This document shows positions 16,769-25,260 of a stretch of DNA of 64,000 nucleotides, one piece after another. Below the pieces are notes generated by a model. The model had not been told where the DNA came from and did not search any database. It was given only the letters and a program-made list of their open reading frames with translations. Position 1 is the first letter of the stretch. The number at the start of each line of letters is the position of its first letter. Made by a program: the position numbers and the translations under genes. Source of the DNA: a virus; IMG/VR virus record IMGVR_UViG_3300042345_000884, positions 1-64,000 of that record; one strand, written 5' to 3'.

Positions 16769-17112
16769 AAATAAGTTTTAATGACATTGGCACTGTTTTG
16801 GCTATTGCAATAGCATTACTCAGTATGCTTTCAAAAAATACCAGATCACAGGCTAAAGAACTTGATCACGAAACCTTTGAGAAAACATCAAGGAAGATGG
16901 AATCTCTTGAACAGAAACTAGAGAAAATGGTCGAAAAACTATCAACAGGAATAGAAAAACTGACCACATTAACATCTCAACTCGACAAAGAGATGAGCCT
17001 AATTAAAGCCAAACAAGAAGCTTTCTCATCTATTTCTGATCAAATAGAAACAATTCGCAAGAAACAGGAAGAATTTGATAAACGAATTGGAATACTTGAA
17101 CATAAATCTTAA
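16657..17112 (+). CDS. membrane-anchored coiled-coil protein, holin or spanin candidate
   Basis: A 151-residue protein. The N-terminal 30 residues hold two LANQSHPP repeats. A membrane helix follows (TVLAIAIALLSML, about 48-60), then about 85 residues of heptad-rich coiled coil (MESLEQKLEKMVEKL onward). It lies 31 bases before the endolysin gene, the usual holin position, but a single helix with a long coiled coil is atypical. A host-lysis role is inferred from position. Confidence 0.55.
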   Translation: MFPFYYALANQSHPPFTMYYISLANQSHPPYAGNYGLKISFNDIGTVLAIAIALLSMLSKNTRSQAKELDHETFEKTSRKMESLEQKLEKMVEKLSTGIEKLTTLTSQLDKEMSLIKAKQEAFSSISDQIETIRKKQEEFDKRIGILEHKS

Positions 17113-17143
17113 CAGAATTGTTAACTTTACTAACTAAACTACC

Positions 17144-17902
17144 ATGAAATCCCTAACAGCAAATCGCAACACTATCTTAAAGTCTCACCTAATCGACTCT
17201 AGTTCTGAAAGTCTTCCCCAAGATTTTAGATCAATCCTGATTAAAGCTGGACAAAAAGTGATTTATAATAAAATTATTAAAACAGAAAAAAACCATCATT
17301 TACTAGAAATAAAACCTCCAATTGAAGGTAGATTTAATTGGTACGCTTTTGTTAGTCACTTTGACGACCCTAATCCTATCGTAGTCCGCAAGGATCAAGT
17401 TGAGGGCGTGTTTGATAGGTTTAACGATAAGATTACTGATTTCCAGTTTAAAAAATTAGATGAATGTCTTAAAAGATTTGACATTGTTACGTTACCAAGA
17501 GTCCGTCATTTTTTAAGCCAAATAGCCCATGAATCAGCCGGATTAAGATTCTTAGTAGAAATTCATGACGGCTCAAACTATGAAGGTCGCAGAGACTTGG
17601 GAAATACCCGTCCCGGTGATGGTAAAAAATTTCGAGGTGTGGACGCTTTACAAATGACTGGCAGAGCCAATTACCAGTTATTTGCTAATCATATAGGCGA
17701 TCAGCGTGTTATGGAAGGGTGGAAATATGTATCAGAAAGATATTTGTTTTTACCTTCTGGGTTTTGGTGGATGAACAACAAAATAAATGAACTTTGTGAC
17801 CGTGGGGCAACGGTAGAACAAATCACCCGTCGCGTCAACGGTGGTACAAATGGACTAGCTGAAAGAAAACGGTATTATGAAAGGGCTTTAAGATTTATTT
17901 AA
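17144..17902 (+). CDS. endolysin, glycoside hydrolase family 19-like
   Basis: A 252-residue lysin. Residues about 85-250 match phage GH19 lysozymes: FLSQIAHESAGLRF with the catalytic Glu near residue 130, then YEGRRDLGNTRPGDG and a TGRANYQ motif. The common GRGL segment reads GVDAL here, a substitution worth noting. A 60-residue N-terminal domain (KAGQKVIYNKI, RFNWYAFVSHFDD) may bind the cell wall. It has no signal peptide, so a holin is needed for release. It would cut peptidoglycan glycan strands. Confidence 0.8.
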   Translation: MKSLTANRNTILKSHLIDSSSESLPQDFRSILIKAGQKVIYNKIIKTEKNHHLLEIKPPIEGRFNWYAFVSHFDDPNPIVVRKDQVEGVFDRFNDKITDFQFKKLDECLKRFDIVTLPRVRHFLSQIAHESAGLRFLVEIHDGSNYEGRRDLGNTRPGDGKKFRGVDALQMTGRANYQLFANHIGDQRVMEGWKYVSERYLFLPSGFWWMNNKINELCDRGATVEQITRRVNGGTNGLAERKRYYERALRFI

Positions 17903-17906
17903 AATC

Positions 17907-17935
17907 TTGACAATTCAAAAAGTAATCTGTAATAT
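17907..17935 (+). promoter_or_regulatory. sigma-70-type promoter (TTGACA-17-TAATAT)
   Basis: A consensus -35 and near-consensus -10 (17930-17935) lie directly after the endolysin stop. The TTGACAATTC context matches the 4997 and 26963 promoters. Confidence 0.75.
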
Positions 17936-17957
17936 TTAGTTAGGTTAAGAGGTTATC

Positions 17958-18227
17958 ATGGATACAAGAGAATTTCGTCCGTTGATTTTAGAAACCGTAG
18001 ATAGTTATCTAGAGTTTATCAACTGTTACAAGATTGTTACAATTACTCATTGTCCCGTAGGGGATAATTATGTAGTGGATGCGACCTCAAAAGTGGGAAT
18101 TACAATATCCAATAAAGCAGCTAAGGTCTTAATGCAAGCAATAGTTACCGATTTATTTTTTTCCAGTGACGATATTGACGAAAGAAAAGTTTTGCGGAGC
18201 GATGGGACATTCGATAGATTTTTATAA
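17958..18227 (+). CDS. hypothetical protein
   Basis: An 89-residue protein transcribed alone between its own promoter (17907) and terminator (18257). It has mixed alpha/beta sequence with a short acidic stretch (SSDDIDERK) and no recognised family. The monocistronic layout hints at early or separate timing from the lysis genes. Confidence 0.6.
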   Translation: MDTREFRPLILETVDSYLEFINCYKIVTITHCPVGDNYVVDATSKVGITISNKAAKVLMQAIVTDLFFSSDDIDERKVLRSDGTFDRFL

Positions 18228-18256
18228 TATTTAGATTTCTACTTGGGTGATTTAAG

Positions 18257-18286
18257 AAAGACCATTAACAAAATGGTCTTTTTTCT
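18257..18286 (+). terminator. Rho-independent terminator
   Basis: AAGACCATT/AATGGTCTT stem with a short loop and a TTTTTT run, between the 17958 gene and the portal gene. Confidence 0.85.
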
Positions 18287-18317
18287 TATATCATAGAAAT
18301 AGTACGCGGCTTTCCCA

Positions 18318-19592
18318 ATGGCAAAAAAGAAGAAAAAGGATGATAAGGCATTAAGAGGTTCTCAGCGTTCCCTGTCCTCACCGGGGATCGTGTCGGTATC
18401 GCGTCGGTACGATCTAGAGATTACGGAAAATCCTATCCGTGACCCGAGAATATCGAGAGAATTGATTGAACTTAATCAATGGTGTTATGAAGTGATCCAT
18501 GCCTTAGACATGGCCGCTTCTGATACCTTTGCATCCGACGATGGGGATGATCAAGGATGGATAATAGCCAAAACCCTTGACGATGAAGAAACTCCTATTA
18601 ACCCAGAAGTGTTTGCTATTGCAGAAGATATTAGGTTAAGGAAACAAAATTTTTCAACCTATGTCATTGGTGGGGATAGACTCAAGAAAGCCCTAAGATG
18701 GGCATTAGGAAAAGGGGAATGTTTTCTAGAGTTAGGTATCGAGCGAGAAGGTTTATCTGCCAACAAGTCTAAAGATTTCTGTGTAGCAAAGACTCTTTAT
18801 CTACCTACCTTTGAGATGTTTAGAAAAGAAACAGATCAAGGGGAATTAATAGGATTTGAGCAAAGAAAATACGTTTCGGAGTCTGACCCTGATTATTTTT
18901 TTGAACCTTATAAAATCTGCCATATTCGCCATGAACCTGATTTCCTTTACGGTCGCTCTCTTTGGTTAGCTTCATTAGATGCTTGGGCTGATGTTAAGCA
19001 GGCTTTTGATAATTTAATTAGGGCATCTAATGACTTAGGAGTTTCCCCGACTCTTCATATCATGCCAGGAGTATCTAGAGAACAGTCTGAGAGTTACGAA
19101 CGAGACTTAGGAATCCGTAGGAAAAGTGGTATTATAACCGATCATGTTCTCAAGTTTCCCGGTCAAGATATTCGCAAAATGGCTAATTTTAACTCTGATT
19201 TAACAGGGTTAGTCGACACTCTTTTACAATGCCGATACAAGCTAATTATCCCCGGGTTCCCTACCTATTTCTTTCCGGGATTAGAGTCAAAAGGGGGAAC
19301 TAAAGAATTATCCCGGTCGCCTGATCGTCGGTATTCTAGGATGCGATACGGATGGTGTCAGCTTCTTAGTGGTGCGATTAAGCAGGTGATCGATACAGAA
19401 ATCATTCTCAGAAAAGGATTAGATTTTTATACTGAAAATGCTAGAAATAAATATCGGATATTGTGGCCAGAATGGAGTGAGTCTATCGATGGTATGTCAG
19501 GGGGAGAAGTTGAGGACAATGATTCTGATTTAAGCGATGAAGAAACTAATAAACAACCTGTTAAAAAATTAAATATAAATCAAAATGATTAA
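18318..19592 (+). CDS. phage portal protein
   Basis: A 424-residue protein. A basic N-terminus (MAKKKKKDD) leads into a typical portal layout: a wing region with VIHALDMAASDTF, a stem region (ADVKQAFDNLIRASNDLG), and a C-terminal GWCQLLSGAIKQVID helix before an acidic tail. The portal forms the dodecameric DNA gate to which terminase docks. The call rests on layout plus its place upstream of MuF, protease and capsid genes. It overlaps the methyltransferase gene by 8 bases. Confidence 0.65.
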   Translation: MAKKKKKDDKALRGSQRSLSSPGIVSVSRRYDLEITENPIRDPRISRELIELNQWCYEVIHALDMAASDTFASDDGDDQGWIIAKTLDDEETPINPEVFAIAEDIRLRKQNFSTYVIGGDRLKKALRWALGKGECFLELGIEREGLSANKSKDFCVAKTLYLPTFEMFRKETDQGELIGFEQRKYVSESDPDYFFEPYKICHIRHEPDFLYGRSLWLASLDAWADVKQAFDNLIRASNDLGVSPTLHIMPGVSREQSESYERDLGIRRKSGIITDHVLKFPGQDIRKMANFNSDLTGLVDTLLQCRYKLIIPGFPTYFFPGLESKGGTKELSRSPDRRYSRMRYGWCQLLSGAIKQVIDTEIILRKGLDFYTENARNKYRILWPEWSESIDGMSGGEVEDNDSDLSDEETNKQPVKKLNINQND

Positions 19593-20481
19593 TCAAATTA
19601 TTCACGGTGATTGTTTTGATATTTTACAACAAATTCCTGATAATTCAATAGATGCCGTGATAACTGATCCGCCGTATGGCATTGGATTGGCTAAATGGGA
19701 TTCTGTAATTGATATTCCATTGTTTACCAGAGAAGTAAAACGAGTTACCAATGGCTTTTATTGCTTTTTTGGACAAATGCCAACGATGGTTAATTGGATT
19801 AATTCGGCTAATGATGAAAAATTGCATCATTGCAAGCATATCTCATGGGTAAAAAGGACAGAGATGCCTGTACAGCCAAGATTAAAGCGTAAACATGAGA
19901 GTATTTTTATATATGCTCAAGATTCAAGTAAAAGGTATTTTAAACAGACCGGACGATATGAAGACGTAAAAATACCTGGTATATTGTTTGACGTTATTAC
20001 TATTCAAGCAATACAGAGAACTATAAGCGATTTAAGAACTGGAAAAAGCAATAGGATACATAAATGTAATCACTTAGGGCAGTTTAGTAGCTCAACGAGA
20101 AACCTCGGAAAAGAACACAGGCGTATAAATATAGACGATTCTAACTACACAAATGTGTGGTCTTTTTTGCCTCCTGTGTTTAGTGATGGTAGATGCCAAA
20201 AACAATCTTATAATCATCCTACAGAAAAGCCGATAGAAGTAATGAAACGGTTAGTAGAAATGTTAACTCCTCCCGGTGGGACAGTCTTAGACCCTTTTTG
20301 TGGTTCTGGTACTACTGCCTTAGCTTGCAAAGAATTAGGTAGAAATTATATCTGTATCGAGAAAGAACTAGAATATTATCGAATAGCCTGTAATAGATTG
20401 AACCAACCTATAGAACATATTCCAGATGAACCGATAGAAGAACCAGTAGATAATTCTCCATTACAGTTAAAACTGTTTTAA
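19585..20481 (+). CDS. DNA methyltransferase, beta-class (N6-adenine or N4-cytosine)
   Basis: A 298-residue enzyme. Catalytic motif IV DPPY is at residues 28-31 and the AdoMet-binding motif DPFCGSGTT near 235. The order IV before I defines the beta class. HPTEKP before motif I is typical of phage orphan methyltransferases. No restriction enzyme is adjacent, so protection from host restriction or an epigenetic mark is likely. Its insertion between portal and head genes is unusual, and the 8-base overlap implies coupled translation with the portal. Confidence 0.85.
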   Translation: MINQIIHGDCFDILQQIPDNSIDAVITDPPYGIGLAKWDSVIDIPLFTREVKRVTNGFYCFFGQMPTMVNWINSANDEKLHHCKHISWVKRTEMPVQPRLKRKHESIFIYAQDSSKRYFKQTGRYEDVKIPGILFDVITIQAIQRTISDLRTGKSNRIHKCNHLGQFSSSTRNLGKEHRRINIDDSNYTNVWSFLPPVFSDGRCQKQSYNHPTEKPIEVMKRLVEMLTPPGGTVLDPFCGSGTTALACKELGRNYICIEKELEYYRIACNRLNQPIEHIPDEPIEEPVDNSPLQLKLF

Positions 20482-20515
20482 ATTTGATAAAATACAGTAA
20501 AGCCAAGAGGTAACT

Positions 20516-20671
20516 ATGACAAATCTAAAAGCTTATGTTGTTCCCGATTCTAATGATAATATTCGAGTCGCCAATATGACCGAACTGGAGGTTATTGAAG
20601 CTTTAAAAGACGAGGTGTCTAAGCTAAAAGCTCAGATCGGCGAACTTAACAAAGCAGAAACAGAAGCGTAA
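20516..20671 (+). CDS. small coiled-coil protein
   Basis: A 51-residue frame with AAGAGG before the ATG. The C-terminal half (VIEALKDEVSKLKAQIGEL) has clear heptads. Function unknown; a small head-associated or chaperone role is possible. A terminator follows. Confidence 0.5.
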   Translation: MTNLKAYVVPDSNDNIRVANMTELEVIEALKDEVSKLKAQIGELNKAETEA

Positions 20672-20693
20672 GTGGATTAGGGAACTGACAAGA

Positions 20694-20725
20694 AATAACT
20701 CTTGACTGTCAAGAGTTATTATTTA
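20694..20725 (+). terminator. Rho-independent terminator
   Basis: A perfect 12-bp stem AATAACTCTTGA/TCAAGAGTTATT with a 3-base loop and T-rich tail, separating the portal/methyltransferase unit from the next genes. Confidence 0.75.
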
Positions 20726-20742
20726 ATTTAAAGAGAAAATTC

Positions 20743-20967
20743 ATGAATGACAATAACTTTGACGCTATTATCGAAGATTTGAGTATCGAAGACTTGAGAG
20801 CCGAATACGCCGAATTAACTGACTCATACGACAATCTGATGCTTGATTATGAAAGATTAAAATTAAAGGTAAAAATGTTAGAAGTTAAAAACCGTAATCT
20901 AATAGCTAAACTTAATAAATCAGAAAACATCCAAGAATTAGTTTATGACGGACTGGGAGACAAATAA
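20743..20967 (+). CDS. small coiled-coil protein
   Basis: A 74-residue, acidic N-terminal then heptad-rich protein (YERLKLKVKMLEVKNRNLI). AAAGAGA lies before the ATG. No family is recognised. Confidence 0.55.
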   Translation: MNDNNFDAIIEDLSIEDLRAEYAELTDSYDNLMLDYERLKLKVKMLEVKNRNLIAKLNKSENIQELVYDGLGDK

Positions 20968-20971
20968 CACC

Positions 20972-21346
20972 ATGACAGAAGGAATTACAGTCAACGATAA
21001 CTTTATACCTTGCGACCCTAGTAAGGTTTCAGATGGATACCACACTTTTGAAGAACTTTATGACCATCGATGTCTTTTATTTATTCAGCTAATCGGATTA
21101 CTGCCAGCTTTTTCGTTTGCCTCTTATTGTCACAGCGACGAGACTGTGTGGGAAGGATGGTTTATTGCGGGCTGTAAATTGAATAGCGGAATGATTACCT
21201 ATCATTTACCGATAAAATTTGCAGATTTAATTCCTAATTGCGTATGGGTTTATAAAGCTCCTGAATGGGATGGACATACTTCGCGTGATGTTTGTGATCG
21301 GCTAATCAAAGAAGCTAAAACCAGAAAAATACTACTATACAAATAG
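20972..21346 (+). CDS. conserved phage protein with WDGH signature
   Basis: A 124-residue protein. ELYDHRCLLFIQL, EGWFIAGC, ITYHLP and the C-terminal WDGHTSRDVCDRLIKEA are the landmarks of a conserved phage family named for its WDGH motif, whose function is unknown. The start at 20972 (MTEGITVND) is preferred over an upstream in-frame ATG that lies inside the preceding gene. Confidence 0.65.
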   Translation: MTEGITVNDNFIPCDPSKVSDGYHTFEELYDHRCLLFIQLIGLLPAFSFASYCHSDETVWEGWFIAGCKLNSGMITYHLPIKFADLIPNCVWVYKAPEWDGHTSRDVCDRLIKEAKTRKILLYK

Positions 21347-21347
21347 C

Positions 21348-21518
21348 ATGACAGATAAATTCAACCCAGAAGATAAAAACCTACAACCAGTTGCTCGATT
21401 ACTAGAGAGAGCCGAAGTAACAGATGACGACATTCAGAAAGCTATCGATGACTGGAAAAAGAAACCTCCGGATGACGAATTTAAGAATCTATTAGAACCT
21501 GAAATAAGCTATGAATGA
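21348..21518 (+). CDS. small acidic hypothetical protein
   Basis: A 56-residue frame that overlaps the next start (ATGAATGA at 21511-21518). It is charged and helical with the motif AEVTDDDIQKAIDDWKK. Tight packing between two real genes supports it. Confidence 0.5.
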   Translation: MTDKFNPEDKNLQPVARLLERAEVTDDDIQKAIDDWKKKPPDDEFKNLLEPEISYE

Positions 21519-22155
21519 TTTTTCCTTTAACCCCGCGACCCGACGCTATCGAGATAATCGAACGGGGAGATTTGTCTCTACTGAAAAAGTTAGACAAATC
21601 TCCCAACAAACTATTAATACCCGTATCCAAAAGACAGATAGTATTACCCGCGACCTTTTGCAAAAAAAAATAACTGTCAGTGAGTGGGAAGAAAAAATGT
21701 CTCTTGAAATTAAAGACTTAACTATTCAACTTTATCGAATCGGCAAGCCCGATATGAACGCTTCTGACTACGGTAGAATCGGTCAGATGCTTCGCACTCA
21801 ATACGCACGATTAAGAAAGTTTTCCCGTGATATTATTCTTGGCACTCAATCAGAGGCTCAAATAATCAACCGCTCTAAGATGTATGTTGCTAAGTCTAGG
21901 GAAGCTTTTGAAGAGGGAAATAGAAGAGGACACGCTCTAATCAACAAGTGGGAAAAGAGAATAATTACCAAAAGAGAGTCTTGCCAAGAGTGCCTTTTTT
22001 ATGAGAGTGCCGGCTGGCAACCGATAGGGACACTCCCCCGACCGACCGAGAAATGTACCTGTCGGGCTAATTGTGGCTGTTATTTTGTTTTTTCTAATTC
22101 TAGGACACGCCCTACCCAGAATATGCTCTCGTTAAATTTTGGATGGACAAAATAA
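21511..22155 (+). CDS. minor head protein, MuF-like
   Basis: A 214-residue protein. The end carries a Cys-rich signature: ESCQECLFY, GWQPIGTLPRPTEKC and CTCRANCGCYFVF. This is the C-terminal pattern of many phage minor head/MuF-type proteins. The N-terminal region is helical and basic. Such proteins bind the portal inside the head. Its place between portal and capsid genes agrees. Confidence 0.7.
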   Translation: MNDFSFNPATRRYRDNRTGRFVSTEKVRQISQQTINTRIQKTDSITRDLLQKKITVSEWEEKMSLEIKDLTIQLYRIGKPDMNASDYGRIGQMLRTQYARLRKFSRDIILGTQSEAQIINRSKMYVAKSREAFEEGNRRGHALINKWEKRIITKRESCQECLFYESAGWQPIGTLPRPTEKCTCRANCGCYFVFSNSRTRPTQNMLSLNFGWTK

Positions 22156-22158
22156 AAA

Positions 22159-22181
22159 AGCGTGGAGGCCACTTCCACGCT
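22159..22181. terminator. hairpin after the minor head gene
   Basis: AGCGTGGA/TCCACGCT 8-bp stem with a 7-base loop. The T-run lies on the minus-strand side only, so it may act as an RNA stabiliser for the head operon rather than a plus-strand terminator. Confidence 0.5.
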
Positions 22182-22335
22182 AGATAAACTATAGACTTCT
22201 TATGGAGACGAAAACTTTATATTGAAATTGGCTATTTATAGTTTTGGATGGAAACTACACTCTATTAATATACATCAACTAACCATAAACGTCAAGTCTT
22301 TAGATAGAATTGTTTGTAAAGTATTTTTTATTGCT

Positions 22336-23055
22336 ATGGAACTAAAATTAACCCGCGCTGAATTAGAAAGCCTGCTACAGACCCGTCATCCCACTGATGA
22401 CGAGATGCAATTAATCAACCAATTTAAACCCTACGGACTCGATCCGTGGGAATCATCGGAAATAATCCGATTTTGTGTGATTGCCTCAAATAATTTAATT
22501 CACAGTTCTGGACAGGTATGGGATAAAAATGCACTAGAAACTATGGTGGCTAGTTTTCCCGAATGTTCGTTTATGATTGATCACGAATGGGACGATCAAA
22601 CTAAAACTTTTGGGATGATCTACGATTCTTTTATTTATTCCTTACCCAGCGTAAGTAAAGAAGGGATAACAAAAATCCTCGAAAAATCCCCTAATCCGAA
22701 CGAAGATTATCGAATTATTCAAAAAACCGGTTATCATCAGGTCTTGGTTTTTGGTTTCGTAGAAGCAACTCACCCAGTTGTTTCAGAAATTTTTTACGGG
22801 CGTAAAGCCAATATTTCAATGGGGGGAATTTTCTACGGTGAATCAATTTGTCCTATCTGTGATATTCCATATAGTGATCCTAAATGCCCCCATTACCCCC
22901 CATATATGGCGGGATTAGTAGATGAAGAAATGTTAACCTCTTATTACCGCCGATCCGGGAAGATGGAATCCGTCGAATGCAGTTTCGTTGCCACTGGCGC
23001 TTGTCGTCAAGCGAGATTAGTAGATTCTCGTCTTAATACTTTTGTTTTTTCCTAA
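22336..23055 (+). CDS. putative prohead protease
   Basis: A 239-residue protein from ATG 22336 (MELKLTRAELE). Position directly before the capsid gene, the CSFMIDHEWD segment (a candidate catalytic His), VLVFGFVEATHP and the ISMGG strand suggest a capsid maturation protease or related assembly protein. A Cys/His cluster (CPICDIPYSDPKCPHYP, with a later Cys) could bind zinc. The fold is not certain. A longer frame from 22222 has no better ribosome site. Confidence 0.5.
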   Translation: MELKLTRAELESLLQTRHPTDDEMQLINQFKPYGLDPWESSEIIRFCVIASNNLIHSSGQVWDKNALETMVASFPECSFMIDHEWDDQTKTFGMIYDSFIYSLPSVSKEGITKILEKSPNPNEDYRIIQKTGYHQVLVFGFVEATHPVVSEIFYGRKANISMGGIFYGESICPICDIPYSDPKCPHYPPYMAGLVDEEMLTSYYRRSGKMESVECSFVATGACRQARLVDSRLNTFVFS

Positions 23056-23110
23056 AACAGAAAGTTCTGTACTACAATTGTATTTAATAGTTAGTGATCA
23101 GCAATCGGTA

Positions 23111-25012
23111 ATGAAAAATACCCTAAAAGAAATTAAGCGGGTTACTCCCGTAGTTATTAAAGATTCAGTAGAAGGAAGTGATACTCCTTCTCAAGAGGAA
23201 GTCTTTACCTTGACTAAAAAAGCGGCTTTTCGAGGTGACTTAAAGCCCTCTGATAGCAGTGGCGTGCCAGTTAAAAATTCTGACTCCGACGAACCTGCTA
23301 CCACTCCCGCTACTGCCCCTGCGCCAGTTTTTGACCCTAAAATGCTTCAAGAGCTTGTACAAAATACTGTGACAGCAACCGTAGCATCGGTACAGCAAGC
23401 AATGGAATCGGAAAAACAATCGGCATTAGAAGCACAAAAGCAACAGTTTGAGGCTACGAAAGCTGCCTTAGAAGCTTCTCTTAATTCTGCTGCGGAAGCT
23501 ATCCAAAAATCTAATGAAAAAATCACTCAACTAGAAACTAAAGTCACTGAGTCAGAAAAGACGATTAATAATTTTGCTGACTTAGGAAAGCTTTACGGTA
23601 GCCAAACACCAGAAAAAATGCAGTTCCCTAACATCAATAAAACCGTCGCCCATGATGCTGATAAAATTACAGGTGCGCTTGACGAAACCTTTGGTTTGAT
23701 TGAAGACATTCAGAAAAATTCTGGTGTAATCTATTCGGCTCCTGTAATGGGCGGTAATCAGACAGTAAACTTGTACGATAAAGTACGATTAGATCGCCAT
23801 GTTAAAAATAACCGGCAACAGATTGTCAACTCTTTAGATGATTGGGGTCGCAAACAAGGCTGGTTCAGGGGGACTCGTTCGGCTCCTGTAATGGGCGGTC
23901 AAGTTTCAAAAAATGCCCCAACGACTGCGGCGGATTTGCCTCCGTTTTTTCTTGATACTTTGTCAGCAATTCTCCGTACAACCCAAATCCCTGGGTTTGC
24001 ATTTTGGCAGATTCCTAATTATGCCTTAGACTTTACGGCTCGTAATGGAACTGTTATCCGAATTCCCCGATTAAATTACCTGATGAGTTCCCCGTCAGTA
24101 AGTGATTACCAACTATCAGGAAAGGGTGAGTACGCTGATCTGACTTCTGAATCAGATAATAATAGTGCATCTAGCGTATCGGCAGAAATCTTTGAGTACG
24201 GAAGAGGTAAGGTAGGGGCTTCTACTGCAATCCGACCTGTTTCTATCCCAGCTTTCACTGAATATTTTAGTGCGATGGGAATGATTGATTGGATGCAGAA
24301 TACGCTGTATTACGACTATGCAAGTTTTGATAATACCATGATCAAAACTATGCTTGATAGCACGTCTTTGCATCTTTACAACAAAAAAGGTAGTCTCGTT
24401 ACTTCTCCTACTGGACTATCAGCAACAGGAGATGATGGAACTTTTACCAAAGGATTCTTGCGGCGATCATATCAATATGCCCACGATAACAGGTTCCAAA
24501 TGTACCCTGACCAGACGTATTTGTTATTCCTAAATTCGACTCAAATTCTGCAATTAAAAGAGAGTTATGATGACGATTGGCAAGCAAATACGACTCGCGA
24601 TCTTGACGCTTTACTAAATATTCTCAATCCGTCTTATATTCCCCCTGGGGATACTGGAAGGGTTAGCTCATATTTAGGGTTGGTAGAAAAATTCCATATC
24701 TTTGAAACTGGCAATAGTGTCGGGGTCGGAGCGGCTGGTCAACCTGGTGTCCAGAGTGAAACATTAGGCGGTTCTTTAGGTGCTAAAACTACCCGTACTG
24801 GTTATTTAATCGGAGCCGGTGCGTTAGGTGTTGGTGTAGGGATGCCGTTTCAAATCACTTTTGATAATGTCACTCAATTTGATCGTCGGATTCGGGCAAC
24901 TTGGTTAGCGTGGCTTGGTTACAAAACCCTAGACGTTGACCCCGTGGGTACCGGTGAAGCTTCTCAACAGTTACGAGTAGCTGAATTACGCACTTTAGAC
25001 GTGGCTGTATAA
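23111..25012 (+). CDS. major capsid protein with N-terminal scaffold-like domain
   Basis: A 633-residue protein from ATG 23111 (MKNTLKEIKRV). Residues about 45-75 are Pro/Thr-rich and 80-175 are an Ala/Gln/Glu coiled coil, resembling the delta domain of HK97-fold capsid proteins that act as internal scaffold. The body after about 260 is rich in beta structure and ends LRVAELRTLDVAV, as HK97-type coat proteins often do. The motif SAPVMGG occurs at residues 209 and 257. Removal of the N-terminus by the upstream protease is inferred. Confidence 0.7.
   Translation: MKNTLKEIKRVTPVVIKDSVEGSDTPSQEEVFTLTKKAAFRGDLKPSDSSGVPVKNSDSDEPATTPATAPAPVFDPKMLQELVQNTVTATVASVQQAMESEKQSALEAQKQQFEATKAALEASLNSAAEAIQKSNEKITQLETKVTESEKTINNFADLGKLYGSQTPEKMQFPNINKTVAHDADKITGALDETFGLIEDIQKNSGVIYSAPVMGGNQTVNLYDKVRLDRHVKNNRQQIVNSLDDWGRKQGWFRGTRSAPVMGGQVSKNAPTTAADLPPFFLDTLSAILRTTQIPGFAFWQIPNYALDFTARNGTVIRIPRLNYLMSSPSVSDYQLSGKGEYADLTSESDNNSASSVSAEIFEYGRGKVGASTAIRPVSIPAFTEYFSAMGMIDWMQNTLYYDYASFDNTMIKTMLDSTSLHLYNKKGSLVTSPTGLSATGDDGTFTKGFLRRSYQYAHDNRFQMYPDQTYLLFLNSTQILQLKESYDDDWQANTTRDLDALLNILNPSYIPPGDTGRVSSYLGLVEKFHIFETGNSVGVGAAGQPGVQSETLGGSLGAKTTRTGYLIGAGALGVGVGMPFQITFDNVTQFDRRIRATWLAWLGYKTLDVDPVGTGEASQQLRVAELRTLDVAV
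23735..23899 (+). repeat. 21-bp exact in-frame repeat in the capsid gene
   Basis: Identical 21-base segments at 23735-23755 and 23879-23899, 144 bases apart, encode SAPVMGG twice near the end of the scaffold-like region. Codon-level identity over 21 bases is unexpected by chance and marks a recent duplication or a selected site. Confidence 0.85.
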
Positions 25013-25032
25013 ATCTTATCTCTCTAACAATT

Positions 25033-25260
25033 ATGGCAAGCAAAGAAACCACCATCGAAGAAACTCCATCTATTGCAACAAGTGGAACTAAAAACATTCC
25101 CCCGACAAATGGAACCAATGAGGTTACTTATAACAATCTGAAAGCATTGGGCTATCCAGTTTGTAACCGGTGTAAAGGTCAACTCAGAACTGATCTCGAT
25201 CATCGTCCATTTTGTCCGGTTCATGACAACTCATGTCCTTTGTTGAGTAAAATTTCCTAA
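25033..25260 (+). CDS. small zinc-ribbon protein
   Basis: A 75-residue protein with a disordered Thr/Asn-rich N-terminus and a C-terminal CNRCKG ... CPVHDNSC cluster that could bind one zinc. It lies 20 bases after the capsid gene, and its stop overlaps the next start (TAATG). Head accessory or regulatory roles are possible. Confidence 0.6.
   Translation: MASKETTIEETPSIATSGTKNIPPTNGTNEVTYNNLKALGYPVCNRCKGQLRTDLDHRPFCPVHDNSCPLLSKIS

Noticed and set aside
19585-20481. Restriction-modification system
   Set aside because: A methyltransferase is clear, but no restriction endonuclease is nearby, so it is called an orphan enzyme.
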